Assembly (NCBI GenBank): GCA_026770585.1
Contig: MU646386.1
Coordinates: 881,878 to 902,320, forward strand
DNA from: Baffinella frigidus
Lineage: Eukaryota; Cryptophyceae; Cryptomonadales; Baffinellaceae
DNA length: 20,443 bases
Reading direction: 5' to 3'
Numbering within the stretch: position 1 is the stretch's first letter; every line of letters begins with the position of its first letter. Below the pieces are notes generated by a model. It was not told the DNA's origin and ran no database searches. It saw only the letters and a list, made by a program, of their open reading frames with translations. Of the stretch, positions 8,945-18,100 are shown one piece after another. Both the position numbers and the translations under genes were made by a program.

Positions 8945-9253
8945 CTGCCGTCGCGCGCAAAAACGTTAGGAGACTTTTCGGTTTGGCCCGTCCCCGGGTC
9001 CAACCCCTCGAAACCCCGTGCGCGGCGCCCGGGAGTTGACTGGAAGCAGGATCCGGAAAGCCTGTTAGTGGACAGGCGCGCGGGGGGAACGTGTGCTGCC
9101 GTGCAGGGGCCTCTCGTCGCGCAAACTCGCCAAGTCGATTGCCAAGTCGATTGTAACCTCGGTACCCCGGTACAAACTTACTCGGGATCGTGATACAGTT
9201 TTATAAAGCTCTGGTACAAAAAGTTTTAATGGGGGCCTCGTATTGAGCCCAGC

Positions 9254-9395
9254 TAGCCCTAACCTCTCTCAGTCTATTTGGGATCACCAATCTGGTGAGC
9301 TCGGGCTCGTCCCCGCTTCAAAGTCGACGGATTTGTACCACAGACCCAGCATGTCAAATTGGGAATAGTCGGTCAACCCGAGTGAGGCAGAGCTA
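9254..9395 (-). mobile_element. introner-like miniature element in the intron after 9501-9400
   Basis: Read on the minus strand, the terminus TAGCTCTGCCTC begins at the fifth base of the intron (donor GTTC). It is followed by ACTCGGGTTGACCGACTATT, the core GTCAA...CCCAGCATG, and a CACCAAT...GGTGAG palindrome near 9286-9300. The far terminus near 9254-9270 is diverged. It is the same family as 12095-12234, 13911-13923 and 16324-16461. It encodes nothing. Confidence 0.65.
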
Positions 9396-9399
9396 GAAC

Positions 9400-12300
9400 C
9401 TGGCGCCGAGGGGCTCGGGGTTGGCGCCGCAGCGCGGTCGGCACTTGTCGGGCGCCACGTTGGAAGGCTGCCCGATGCGCATCAGTGCGTGGTGCTGGTA
9501 CCTACGACCAGGTTACGGGTTAGAACCCAAACCCTCATCCCTAAACCTCGAACCCTGAACCCTAACCTTCCCGATACACATCAGTGCGTGGTGGTACCTG
9601 CGGTTTGGGGTTGGGGGTTTGGGGTCTAGAGGTTAGGTTTAGCGGTTAGGGTGTAGGGGTGGAGAGGTTGGACGTGGGGGTTAGTGGTTCGCTGCCCCAC
9701 ACGTACCAGCGCGCGTGGTTTTGGTACCTGTAGTGGAGTGTGGGTTTAGACTCTAAACCCCAAACCCTGAACCTGCGGGGTTGGACGGGTCTAGGGTTTA
9801 GGGAAAGGCTTGCCTGGAACGAGGAACACAACCCAAGTTTGGGTTATTCCCTCCTTTTCGAGGTGGGTGTTACAGTTTGGGTGTCGGGGGTTTAGGGGTT
9901 CGGGGCTACGGGTGTGGGGTGTGTACCCTTCCAGAACGAGGGCTTCATGCATCCCCCCTCCACCTCCCCCACCCCTGGTCCAGGGTCCAGGGTTCAGGGT
10001 TCAGGGTCCAGGGTTCAGGGTTTGGGGTCTCGTGTTTGGGGTGAAGGATTTGGGGTGCATTTAGAGCCTCGAGTTCAGGGTTGAGGGGGTTGGGGCTTAC
10101 TTCTGCATCATGGGCTGCACGACGTCTCTGAGTTTCTCCGGCGAGATCAGCGGGAAGCGCACTTTCTCGATCACCCCTGCGCGAGTTGACGCAAACGGTT
10201 GAAACTCAGAGACGTCATGCAACCCATGATGCAGAAGGAAGGGTTTAGGATTTTAGGGTTGTAGGGCACAGGGCTTAGGGCTGAGTGTTGTAGTGGTTTA
10301 GTGTTTAGGCTTGAGTGTTGAGGGTTCAGGGGTTGAGGGTTTAGGCAGTTCCCGAGAGGGCGAGGGAGAGTGACGGCCCGGGTGGAGGGGCCGCCCCCGC
10401 CGTTCAGCGTCAGGGGTTGAGGGGTTGACCAAGTAGGTGTTTGGGGGTTCAGATGTTCGGGGTTTAGGAATTTAGGGGTGTAGAACGTGGAGTACCTGAT
10501 AGGGCGAGGGAGAGTGATGGCCCGGGGGGCGGAGCCCCGCCCGCCGGAGCGGCTGCTGCGACCCCCTGGTGTTAGGGGTTTAGGGGTTAGTGTTTAGGGT
10601 TTGGGGCTTTGGGGCTTAGGGTCCAAGGTTCAGGAGATGGGAGCGGGAGGGAGATGATGAATGACTGAGACTCCTAGGCAGCTCGCACGCGTGCGGGAGA
10701 AAACAAAGTGTGTGCCGATTCCCGTACAAAACCTCCAACAGAGGTTTCACACACCACTTGTAGATTGTGTATGCAAAGGCTACGGCCAGCCTCGAGTGGT
10801 TTCAGCTCCTCCACAAAGGTTCACACATGAAGTTGAGGAGGGTGGGGACACCCTGGCGCCACAGCCGATTCGGTACCCGCCTCCCTTGGAGGGGACCACT
10901 CAAGCCCCCCCCCTCCCTTCCCTGAAATAAAAAAAAAGGAGATTTACTCTCAGTCTGAGGGCTGGTGGGAGGGGAGGGGGGGGATACCCCGGGCGCCGCA
11001 GCCACATCGGCAACCGCCCCCCCCCCCCCTTCCGCGGGGGGTGGGGGGGCCGCCCCAGTTTGTAGCTTCGTGAGGCGGGCCCGTTCGTTCTCGCCCCACC
11101 GCATGACTATCTGTGGAGGGTGTGGGGGTTAGGGTTGGTACCAGGACGAGAGCTGCACCCGGCAGGGCGCAAGCCAGGATATTCTCTGGTTTATCAAGGG
11201 CCGTTGATTCATTGTTTTTACACGGTTTCAGGTATTGGGGTTGAGGGTGTAGGGTTGAGGAGTTATGCTTTAGGGTTTAGGAGACTTGGGGCAAGAGTTA
11301 TCGCCCCACCGAATGACCACATGCTCCCGCACACGTTTTCAGGGGTTAGGGTTCAGGGTTAGGGTGTAGGGTTAGGATTCAGGGTTTTGTGTTTTGTGTT
11401 TTGAGTTTTGTGGTGGGCGTTGAGGATTTCGGGTTTAGGTGACGGCGTGCCTCTACGCTCAGGTTGAACCCTAAACACAAAACGCAAACGGTTCTGCGTG
11501 GTCGGAGACTCGTAACCTTAAAGAGCTCGAGCTCCCCCATGCTCAGCGAATCCCGCCCGCACACCTCCTGGTTCGGGGTTCAGGTTTAGGGTTTAGGTGT
11601 TTGAGTGTTGAGGGTTTGAAGGATTGTAAGTTGAGAAGCACAGGGCGTTTTAGGGTTTCGGGTTTCGGGTTTCGGGTTTCGGGTTTCGGGTTTTGGGTTT
11701 CAGATTTTGGGAGAAGGGTGTAGGGTTTAGGGTGTAGGGTATATGATTTCGGGTTTACCGCCATGATGTCTGCAGGGAGCTCCTCCAGGCCGTAGCCCCC
11801 CCGCCCCGCCACGTCCTTGATATCGCTGTCCAGGAAGGCTAGACACGCCTCCTGGGTTTGGGGTTTAGGGGGTTAGGGTTCAAGGGGTTAGGTTTTAGAG
11901 GGTTGGGTTTTAGGGGGTTCGGGTTTATGGTTCAGGGCCCCGCCACGTCCGTGATGCCGCTGTCTAGGGAGGCGAGACACGCCTCCTGCGGAGTGCGGTT
12001 ATCAGTGCTAGCGGGATAGATTAATTGCTGAAACCGGTCACCAAGTTCCTAGGTGATCCGCGGTCTCCACGAACCTTTAGGACGCGAGCCTCCTAACTCG
12101 GTCCCAGTCTTGTGTGGTCTTGCCAACCTGGTGAGAACCCCCCCCCCCTAAAAAAATCGAAGTTGACGGATTCGTACCACACACCCAGGGCGTCAACTTG
12201 AGAATAAAACGCCAAGCCGACTGAGACGGAGCTAGACCTTCAGCGCGGGTGCCGTCTCGCTATGCGGTGTGACAACGATCTTGGTTTAGGGTTCAGGGTT

Positions 12301-14059
12301 TGTGGATTTGTGGGTTTGGGGCTTAGACCTTGAGGGCAGGTGCCTCCGCGCTATGCGCGGCGACGAGGATTTTGCAGACGGTCGCGGGCTTGAGCTTTGA
12401 CGGCGCTGACAGCATGCACGCACATAGCGCTTTCAACCCCTCAAGCCCCATCCTGGTGTGGGGTGTGAGGTTTGGGTCTAGGGCTTGGGTTTTAGGGTCT
12501 TTGGTTTTGGGTTTTGGGTTTTTGGTTTTTGGTTTTGGGTTTCGGGATTCGGTTTTTGGTTTTGTTTGGGTTCAGAGATTAGTTGGGGTGTTCGGTTTTG
12601 GGGTTTGGTGTTTTGGGTTTAGTGTAGTGTTTAGTGTGTTTAGTGTGTTTTGGATTGAAGGCGTACAGGTTAGCAGCGACGAGGAGGTCGTAGACGGAGG
12701 CGTCTGTCAGCTCGATGTCACTCGCGTACATGTGCTCCACCGCCTGCTCCATTGTCGCCATCGATACCTGCGGTTGTATGAGATTTATTGGATCCTGCGT
12801 TTGTTTTCGTTTTTTTGGTTTGGGGGTTGGGAGAGGATTTAAGGTTGGCTCTATCGCCAGCTCTATCGTAGCCTGCGGAGCAACGCGAGGACATGAGCCT
12901 CTCCCCACTTCCCTCTCTCCCCTTTTTTCTCTCCCCCGCCTCGCTCCCCCCCTTCCTCTCTTCCCCCCTCCTTTCCTCTCTTCCCTCTCTCCCTCGCTTG
13001 CTCTCTCGCTTCTCGCCATCGCTTCCGTTCTCCCCCCTCTCCCTCACTTCGTCTCCCCCCTCCCCCCTCCCCGGCTGTACCGCAAGACCAGCATACCAAC
13101 TTGAGAAAAGTCCGCCAACCCGACTGATGCAGAGCTAGCGTACGGCGCGTACCCCTTTCACGAAGACGACGGTACTACCACGAAAATAAATGGAATGATC
13201 TGCGAAGCCCACTGTGAGGTAGGGAGCGTACCCCTTTCACGAAGACGACGTTAACATCAACACTGGCCCCCTCGCCGGCCTCCTTGGGAACAGACACAGT
13301 GTTGGGGTCCTTGCCCTCGAGCATCCCGCCCTTGAACGCGCGCGCTGCGACCACCGCCCGCAGCGCTGCCAGGGTTTGGGGTTTAGGGTTTGGTGTTTCG
13401 CTGTAACGGTTTCAGTAAAGTGATTTTCTCTTTGTCGGGAGAGCCCGCTTCAGGAGCAGGGAGGGGAGGGTTTAGGGTGAAGGGTTTGGGGCCTAGGGTT
13501 TAAGGTTCATCCCGCCCTTAAACGCACGCGCTGCCACCACCGCCCGCAGCGCTGCCACACGGTGCGTTTGTTTAAAACAGAGAGAGTTGCTCTATTGAGG
13601 TATTACAGCTGAGCGGGCCTACAGAAACATCATACATTTCTCCCGCTAAGAGGAAAGCGTAAAGAGCAAAATTTTCACTTCGCAGGGCGGGTGGTTAGTG
13701 GATGCCTCCCAATTTACAAGGCCCGTTCCTTCCCACCGAGTTGGTCAATTTTGCGAAAACTGTACTAGGCAGGGGTCTTCAAAACGTTTTACAGTTGGTC
13801 TCACCGTTTTTCGACCGGCACCATCGAATGCTGGGAGCATCCATTTTTGGAGCAGAATTTTTCGCCGGAAACCAGCCCGGGCTCACCAAACTGGTGAGCC
13901 CACATAGACTGAGCCAGAGCCAGGCATCCAGGTGGTACCTGTGATTTTCTGGTTGCCGTCGTCCGGGAGCTCAAACGTGACCGTCTGCGGTGAACCCTTC
14001 TCCGTCAGCAGCTTCTCCTCCTTCCGCGCCACCTTCATGTCCTCGCACAGCTTCAATGC
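9400..14059 (-). CDS. BTB-BACK module, 5' part of a likely BTB-BACK-LRR gene
   Basis: Eleven phase-consistent exons: 14059-13939, 13365-13232, 12767-12667, 12452-12329, 11851-11759, 11567-11517, 11110-10988, 10565-10496, 10176-10101, 9974-9927 and 9501-9400, about 347 residues. The BTB fold is seen in VTFELPDDGNQKI, LRAVVAARAFKGGMLEGK and MEQAVEHMYASDIELTDASV with DLLVAAN. BACK follows: LKALCACMLSAPSKLKPATV, EACLAFLDSDIKDVA, GRDSLSMGELELFK, VMRWGENERARLTKLQT, a Pro/Ala/Gly linker, VRFPLISPEKLRDVV and, after a Gly run, EALVLEGYQHHALMRIG. BTB-BACK proteins typically bind Cullin-3 and present substrates for ubiquitination; here that role is inferred. The TAG at the end of the last exon lies inside the donor GTTCTAG, so it is probably not the stop. 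The start codon is not settled (see 14246-14431). Confidence 0.8.
9573..9727 (-). pseudogene. two shadow copies of exon 9501-9400 (5' end)
   Basis: At 9699-9727 and 9573-9597 the minus strand repeats acceptor plus exon start (CTACAG then GTACCAAAACCACGCG; CCGCAG then GTACCACCACGCACTGATG). The real exon starts GTACCAGCACCACGCACTG. Both copies are upstream of the real exon. The nearer copy is the more similar. Confidence 0.75.
10201..10238 (+). pseudogene. inverted copy of the end of exon 10176-10101
   Basis: The plus strand at 10201-10238 reads GAAACTCAGAGACGTCATGC and on through CAACCCATGATGCAGAAG. This is the same sequence that the minus-strand exon carries in its last 37 bases, with two differences (G to A). 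It is therefore complementary to the exon end, about 65 nt away, and the pre-mRNA could fold exon end onto the preceding intron. Confidence 0.85.
10345..10390 (-). pseudogene. shadow copy of exon 10565-10496 (3' end)
   Basis: On the minus strand CCCGGGCCGTCACTCTCCCT and CGCCCTCTC repeat the end of the real exon (CCCGGGCCATCACTCTCCCT, CGCCCTATCAG). The donor GT is lost in the copy (CTCGGGAAC). It lies downstream of the real exon. Confidence 0.7.
10845..10890 (-). pseudogene. shadow copy of exon 11110-10988 (3' end)
   Basis: The minus strand reads CGGCTGTGGCGCCAGG followed by GTGTCCCC, matching the end of the real exon (GTGGCTGCGGCGCCCGGG then GTATCCCC). A 5' scrap of the same exon (GTCATTCGGTGGGGCGATAA) lies on the other side, at about 11297-11320. 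Both sides therefore carry copies, each with the expected polarity. Confidence 0.55.
11941..11993 (-). pseudogene. shadow copy of exon 11851-11759 (5' end)
   Basis: After an acceptor CCGCAG, the minus strand encodes a version of EACLASLDSGITDVAG, against EACLAFLDSDIKDVAG in the real exon. Reading on reaches a TGA. It lies upstream of the true exon, so it is a duplicated acceptor that would compete with the real one. Confidence 0.75.
12095..12234 (-). mobile_element. introner-like element after a duplicated donor
   Basis: The minus-strand terminus TAGCTCCGTCTC begins at the fourth base after the duplicated donor AAG|GTC. It is followed by the GTTGAC...GTCAAC core around 12163-12198 and an ACCTGGTGAG half-palindrome at 12128. 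The opposite terminus, CTAACTCGGTCCCAGTC near 12092-12108, is diverged. Same family as 16324-16461. Confidence 0.6.
12238..12275 (-). pseudogene. shadow copy of exon 12452-12329 (3' end with donor)
   Basis: The minus strand encodes KIVVTPHSETAPALK followed by GTCTAG. The real exon ends KILVAAHSAEAPALK followed by GTCTAA. It is downstream of the real exon and immediately precedes the element at 12234. Confidence 0.8.
12898..13075. repeat. polypyrimidine tract (CCTCTCTTCC-like)
   Basis: About 175 bases are almost wholly C and T on the plus strand, with irregular CTCTC, CCCTCC and TCTTCCC units. On the sense (minus) strand of the BTB gene this is purine-rich, inside the intron between exons 13365-13232 and 12767-12667. 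Open frames across it in all phases are compositional artefacts. Confidence 0.85.
13072..13170 (-). mobile_element. partial introner-like element behind a duplicated donor
   Basis: Minus strand: 13170-13153 repeats the end of exon 13365-13232 (GTCGTCGTCTTCGTGAAAGG then GTACGC). It is followed at intron base 16 by TAGCTCTGCATCAGTCGG (13137 downward) and the CAAGTTGG part of the element. The far half of the element is missing. Confidence 0.6.
13509..13551 (-). pseudogene. shadow copy of exon 13365-13232 (5' end)
   Basis: The minus strand carries acceptor TGTGGCAG and a version of ALRAVVAARAFKGGM, nearly identical at DNA level to the start of the real exon, before diverging. It lies upstream of the real exon, the expected side for a duplicated acceptor. 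Confidence 0.8.
13840..13923 (-). mobile_element. introner-like element after exon 14059-13939
   Basis: On the minus strand, CTGGCTCTGGCTCAGTC starts about 16 bases into the intron (donor GTACC). It is followed by the near-perfect palindrome GGGCTCACCA-AAC-TGGTGAGCCC (13877-13899) and a GAAAAATTCTGCTCC stretch, which parallels the layout of 16324-16461 in its right half. The far end cannot be delimited. Confidence 0.5.
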
Positions 14060-14245
14060 CTGTTCGGGGGGTGGGGTTTAGCGGGTAGGGTTTCGGGGGA
14101 TTAGGTTCTGGGGTTTAGGGTGTGCAGGGTTTAGGGAGCAAGGGCCGGGGCGTAGGGTTTAGGGGATATGGTTCAGGATTTATAAGTTCTAGGGTCTCGG
14201 GTGTCCTGGGTTCAGGGAGCAAGGGCGGGGAGTTGCGGGTGATAC

Positions 14246-14431
14246 AGACCGCTCCAAAAGCATGAGTAGGCTGTGCTGTGAGGTTCCCAGTACGGTTTCA
14301 TGAAGAGGCGCCAGAGCCCGGCGGGCTCTGGGAAGACGAGCTAGCCCTTGGAGTTATGGCAGGATCCGCTCAGGCCGGCTGTGCTGACCTGCTCCGCCAG
14401 GACGCTCTTGGTCGCCGGCAGCGCTCGCCAT
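14246..14431 (-). CDS. candidate 5' exons of the BTB-BACK gene
   Basis: An ATG at 14431-14429 opens MASAAGDQERPGGA, followed by a GCAG|GTCAGC donor (exon 14431-14389, phase 1). A following segment from 14327, after CTTCCCAG, continues in matching phase through LWRLFMKPYWEPHSTAYSCF to about 14250-14246. Its exit phase does not fit exon 14059-13939, so at least one join is wrong or an exon is missing. An alternative start is the Met inside exon 14059-13939 (CEDMKVARK). Confidence 0.3.
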
Positions 14432-15130
14432 TCCGACATGCTTCGCCGAAGCCTTCCCGGCAAAGATTTCCGTCACCAGCACCAAGTAGCTGATCAAGTG
14501 CGCCGCGCCGCAGAACGCCCCAACCGGCCTGTGCTTGCACGTGCGATGCAGCTCCCGCGGGTCTGCTCGCTTCGTCTTTTGTCAAGAAAGCTCCCAACCG
14601 ACGTTCAAAAAAGGGTCAAATTGATGGTCAAATCAAAACGGCTCCAACGCCCATTTTTGGAGTTGGAGCCGTTTTCTCAAAACCGAGGGAGGGAGACGAG
14701 CCGTCGCGATGAGCGGCAGGGCAATGGGCGGCGAGATCGGCGTGGCGCTCCAGGTCCTACCTTTTCCTGCGGCTCCGCGTGCCGTTCGCGGGGTTCCCAG
14801 CTGAACAGAGACTTCAACTGGACAATCCTCGCTCGATTTCTTTATTTCTCGAGATCGTGGAGGACGTGTGGCGACCTCCATGAAAGGCTCTGGGCGACAT
14901 GGCTCCGCGATCCACATCAAAGGGCGGTGATGCTGTTTGGCGCGGGGCGCGGTCGAAAAGTTGCGGTCGCAGAGCGGCCTACGATCTGGCTTCAGGCCGC
15001 AATCATCTGGCTCGCATTTGGCTGCGAAAAACAGCGGACAAGGGTCAGGGAGCTGTGAGGATCTGCTTCGTTCCTGGACTAGGACGGCCCCCAAGCGTTG
15101 CGTGCTGACTCTCATCGAACGGGGCCGCAG
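14432..15130. other. divergent intergenic region, likely promoters and 5' exons
   Basis: It lies between the minus-strand BTB gene and the plus-strand POLR3C gene, so it should hold both promoters and the missing first coding exon of POLR3C. Long overlapping open frames on both strands (14348-15058 plus, 14633-15157 minus) have arginine-rich, unstructured compositions typical of GC-rich DNA, and I do not accept them as genes. A hairpin lies at 14635-14675. No TATA box or other core motif is convincing. Confidence 0.45.
14635..14675. repeat. perfect 14-bp-arm hairpin
   Basis: AAAACGGCTCCAAC (14635-14648) and its exact complement GTTGGAGCCGTTTT (14662-14675) flank a 13-nt loop, in the divergent region between the two large genes. 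It could be a terminator-like or regulatory structure, or a foldback remnant. Confidence 0.85.
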
Positions 15131-18100
15131 ATTGTGCGGCAGCATCTGGGCGACCATGCCGTCGCGATCTGCGGGTACCTTGTTCGACGACCGCGGCGTA
15201 CGCTCAAGGAGCTGCAGGGCGACACGGATCTACCCATGGGGCAGCTCCGCAACTGCCTCCTCGTGCTCGTCCAGCACAACTTGGTAGGCTCCCTGCCCGC
15301 GCCACCCCCCTCCGGCGCACGGACCGTGCCGGGTGCTCTCGCGCGAACGCGGACCCAGCCACCAGCAATCCGAAACAGCTTATTTTGGGTCTGGGAGCTT
15401 CGGATGTTCATTCCGAGGACCCAACGACAGGACACCCCGAGGGGCATAGAGGTTTTATAGGGGGTTGAATAGATAGCTTGTACACTTTACAGTGTACATC
15501 CTGGGGGAAAACCCGTTCTTCGAAAACCGGTTTTCAGCGCTACGGGTTGCTGGTGGAGAGTTGCGCGCGGACGCTGCCGCTCGCATAGGGCCGCTCACGC
15601 GTCGTGCGCGAATGGCTTATTCGTACCAGGAAACACTTTCAAAAGGAGGGAGCCCCATCCTTCAATTCTGATGTGTGACCTGGCGTCGACAGGTGACGGC
15701 GTCGATCGACCAGTACAGCAAGGGGCGCGAGTGCCGCTACGCCTTCGAGGTCGAGGAGGCGCTCCTGCGACTGCGGTCCTACACCCTCAACTGTAACCCA
15801 CTTTATTTTTCTTCAATCGTAACCGTACACCGTAAACCGTAAACCGTAAATTGGCCGTGGCTCTGGTATCCTCGCTGCCTCGCTCCCTCCTCCCTCTCGC
15901 TTCCCTCCCTACAACCTCAACCCTCTGCTCCAAGCGCTAAATCCTGTACTCTCAACCCTTCACCCTTCACCCTAAACCCTAAACCCTAAACCCAAGACCC
16001 CCCCCCCTAAAACAGGTATCCCAAATTCTGTGCGCACATCCACTCGCTGCACGGGGAGGATGCCGAAAAGATCATGCAGGCGATCCTCGATTCAGGACGC
16101 ACCACCTGGGCCCAGGTGCCTCCCCCCCCCACAGCAGGCTAAGAGGGGGTTCTTGGTTGGATATCAACCAAGGGATTCTTGGTCGGATATCAACCAAGAG
16201 TCGGTGAGGATGTCCGTAGGACCAGCCTGCGTCCCTGCGGTATTGCCTACCGAAGGGAGAAGATCATGCAGGTTACCCTCGATTCAGGACGCACCACCTG
16301 GGCCCAGGTGCGGACCAGACTCGTAGCTCTGCCTCAGCCAGGTTGACCGACTATTCCCAAGTTGGCATGCTGGGTGTGTGGTTCAAACCAGTTAAATTTG
16401 GAGCGAAAAAGAGCCCGACCTCACCAAATTGGTGGGGCCAAACCATACGGAGACAGAGCTAGGACTCCCTCCCATAAAAAGAGGTTTCGCCTCCATAAGC
16501 GCCCCCCCCCCCCTCCATAAACGGCCCCCATAAATTGCGCTTTGGCCTGACAAACGGCGTCGAGAAACGGCGCTTCCCCCTCCATCAATGCCCCCCCACC
16601 CCACCCGCTGCAGATCCGGTCGTTTTGCGTGGACACAGACGCTGTTGACTGATCCAAGCTTTTCATGGTACTGAGTATGCGGTTTAGTTACTGTGGTGGT
16701 ACAAACGCCGCCCGGTGCAGTCAACTGCTCTCGTTTTCAGATCCGGTCGTTTTGCGTGGACGCGGGCAAAACAGGTTGACATCACCTTACGGGTAGATTT
16801 CGTGCTATGGTGAAGCTACTAAAATAGGAAATCCCAGCCTTGATACACGCACAAAATGGTAGATTATTTTAAATGACACCAAGATTTAATTTAGATCAAA
16901 TCGGATTCCGCGGCAGATCCGGTCGTTTTGCGTGGACGCGGGCGCGCATGCAGACGACGACACCCTCCTCGAGATCGCTGACAGGTTGCGACCCCCCCCC
17001 CTCACCCTAAACCCTAAATTCTAAACCCTAAACCCTGAAATGTTAACCCTAAACCCTAAACCCTAAACCCTAAACCCTGAACCCTGAACCCTGAACCCTA
17101 AACCCTAAACCCTAAACACTAAACACTAAACCCTCAATCCTAAACCCCAAACCCCAAATCCTAAACACCAGCCCCCCGTCAGCACGACGCAGTTGAAGAA
17201 CCCGAGCGTGTTTTGTACCGGGACGAGGACGAGACCGGGAATGTTTAGTACCAGGAACCGCTGTGAATAGTCGACCCCGCTGACAGGCTGGAGGGTGCCA
17301 GACACCCCCGCTGTGTGTGTCTAACGGACGAAACCCGCTACGTGGGTGTGTCTGACACCCTCACCGTGTGTGTCTAACACCCCCACCTTGTGTGTCTGAC
17401 ACAGGCTGGTGGCGGACAAGTACGTGACGCGCGTCATCGCGGGGATGGAGAAGACACACGTCCCTGAAAAACGCGCCGCCCCCCAGGTCTCTTTCCTTTC
17501 CGTCAATTTGGTCTCACAAATTTGGTGAGCCAAGGTGCTTTCCCGCTCAAATGTTGACGGATTTGTACAGCAAACCCAGCGTGTCAACGTAAGAATAGCC
17601 GCGTACGGGAGGATGAGAAAGATGCACGTCCCTGAAAAACGCGCCGCCCCCCAGGTCTCTTTCCTTTCCGTCAATTTGGTCTCACAAATTTGGTGAGCCA
17701 AGGTGCTTTCCCGCTCAAATGTTGACGGATTTGTACAGCAAACCCAGCGTGTCAACGTAAGAATAGCCGCGTACGGGAGGATGAGAAAGATGCACGTCCC
17801 TGAAAAACGCGCCGCCCCCCAGGTCTCTTTGCGTTGCTGTTGAGCGGTTGGGGTTCAGGGTTCAGGGTTTAGGGTTTGGGTTTTGGTGGCTCCCAGCTGC
17901 TTGCTGTGCAGTGCATTTCCACCCGACACCCTAAACCCTCATTACTCAACCCTGAACCCTATACCCTAAAACCATCCTCCCTCTCACCGTCTCTGCCCCC
18001 CTCTCCATCCGGCGTGCGAGTCAGTCCCCTCACCCAACAGATTATGTCTCGGATTCTGGCGTGGCGTTGGAGCCAAATAAACGTCTCTCTCTCTGATACC

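Larger units (their letters stand above)
9600..12650. repeat. telomere-like tracts in successive BTB-BACK introns
   Basis: TTTAGGG, TTCAGGG, TTTGGGG and TTTCGGG units (plus strand) occupy much of nearly every intron between 9.6 and 12.65 kb. Examples are 9980-10030, 10245-10345, 10570-10640, 11230-11280, 11345-11400, 11575-11755, 11860-11930, 12280-12320 and 12460-12650. The gene is on the minus strand, so the sense strand is C-rich. In most introns the tract ends at, or within a few bases of, the acceptor (for example CCCTAAACCCCAAACCCAG before the exon at 11851). Confidence 0.85.

Noticed and set aside
9395-9501. TAG near 9394 as the natural stop of the BTB-BACK gene
   Set aside because: The TAG is in a GTTCTAG donor context at the terminus of an intronic element, and the next LRR exon continues in phase. 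It stays possible as an alternative end if the intron is retained.
12715-13138. Several open frames on both strands rich in Ser/Pro/Leu or Arg/Glu/Gly
   Set aside because: They are low-complexity translations of the polypyrimidine tract at 12898-13075. Only 12767-12667 on the minus strand is a supported exon.
14348-15058. 236-codon plus-strand open frame, the longest in the window
   Set aside because: Its composition is Arg/Ala-rich with no recognisable domain. It overlaps a 174-codon frame on the other strand, and GC-rich DNA keeps several frames open here. It lies where promoters of the divergent genes are expected.
17321-17755. 144-codon minus-strand open frame with a repeated peptide
   Set aside because: The repeat in the peptide is only the 168-bp DNA repeat, a multiple of three. 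The strand is antisense to real POLR3C exons.
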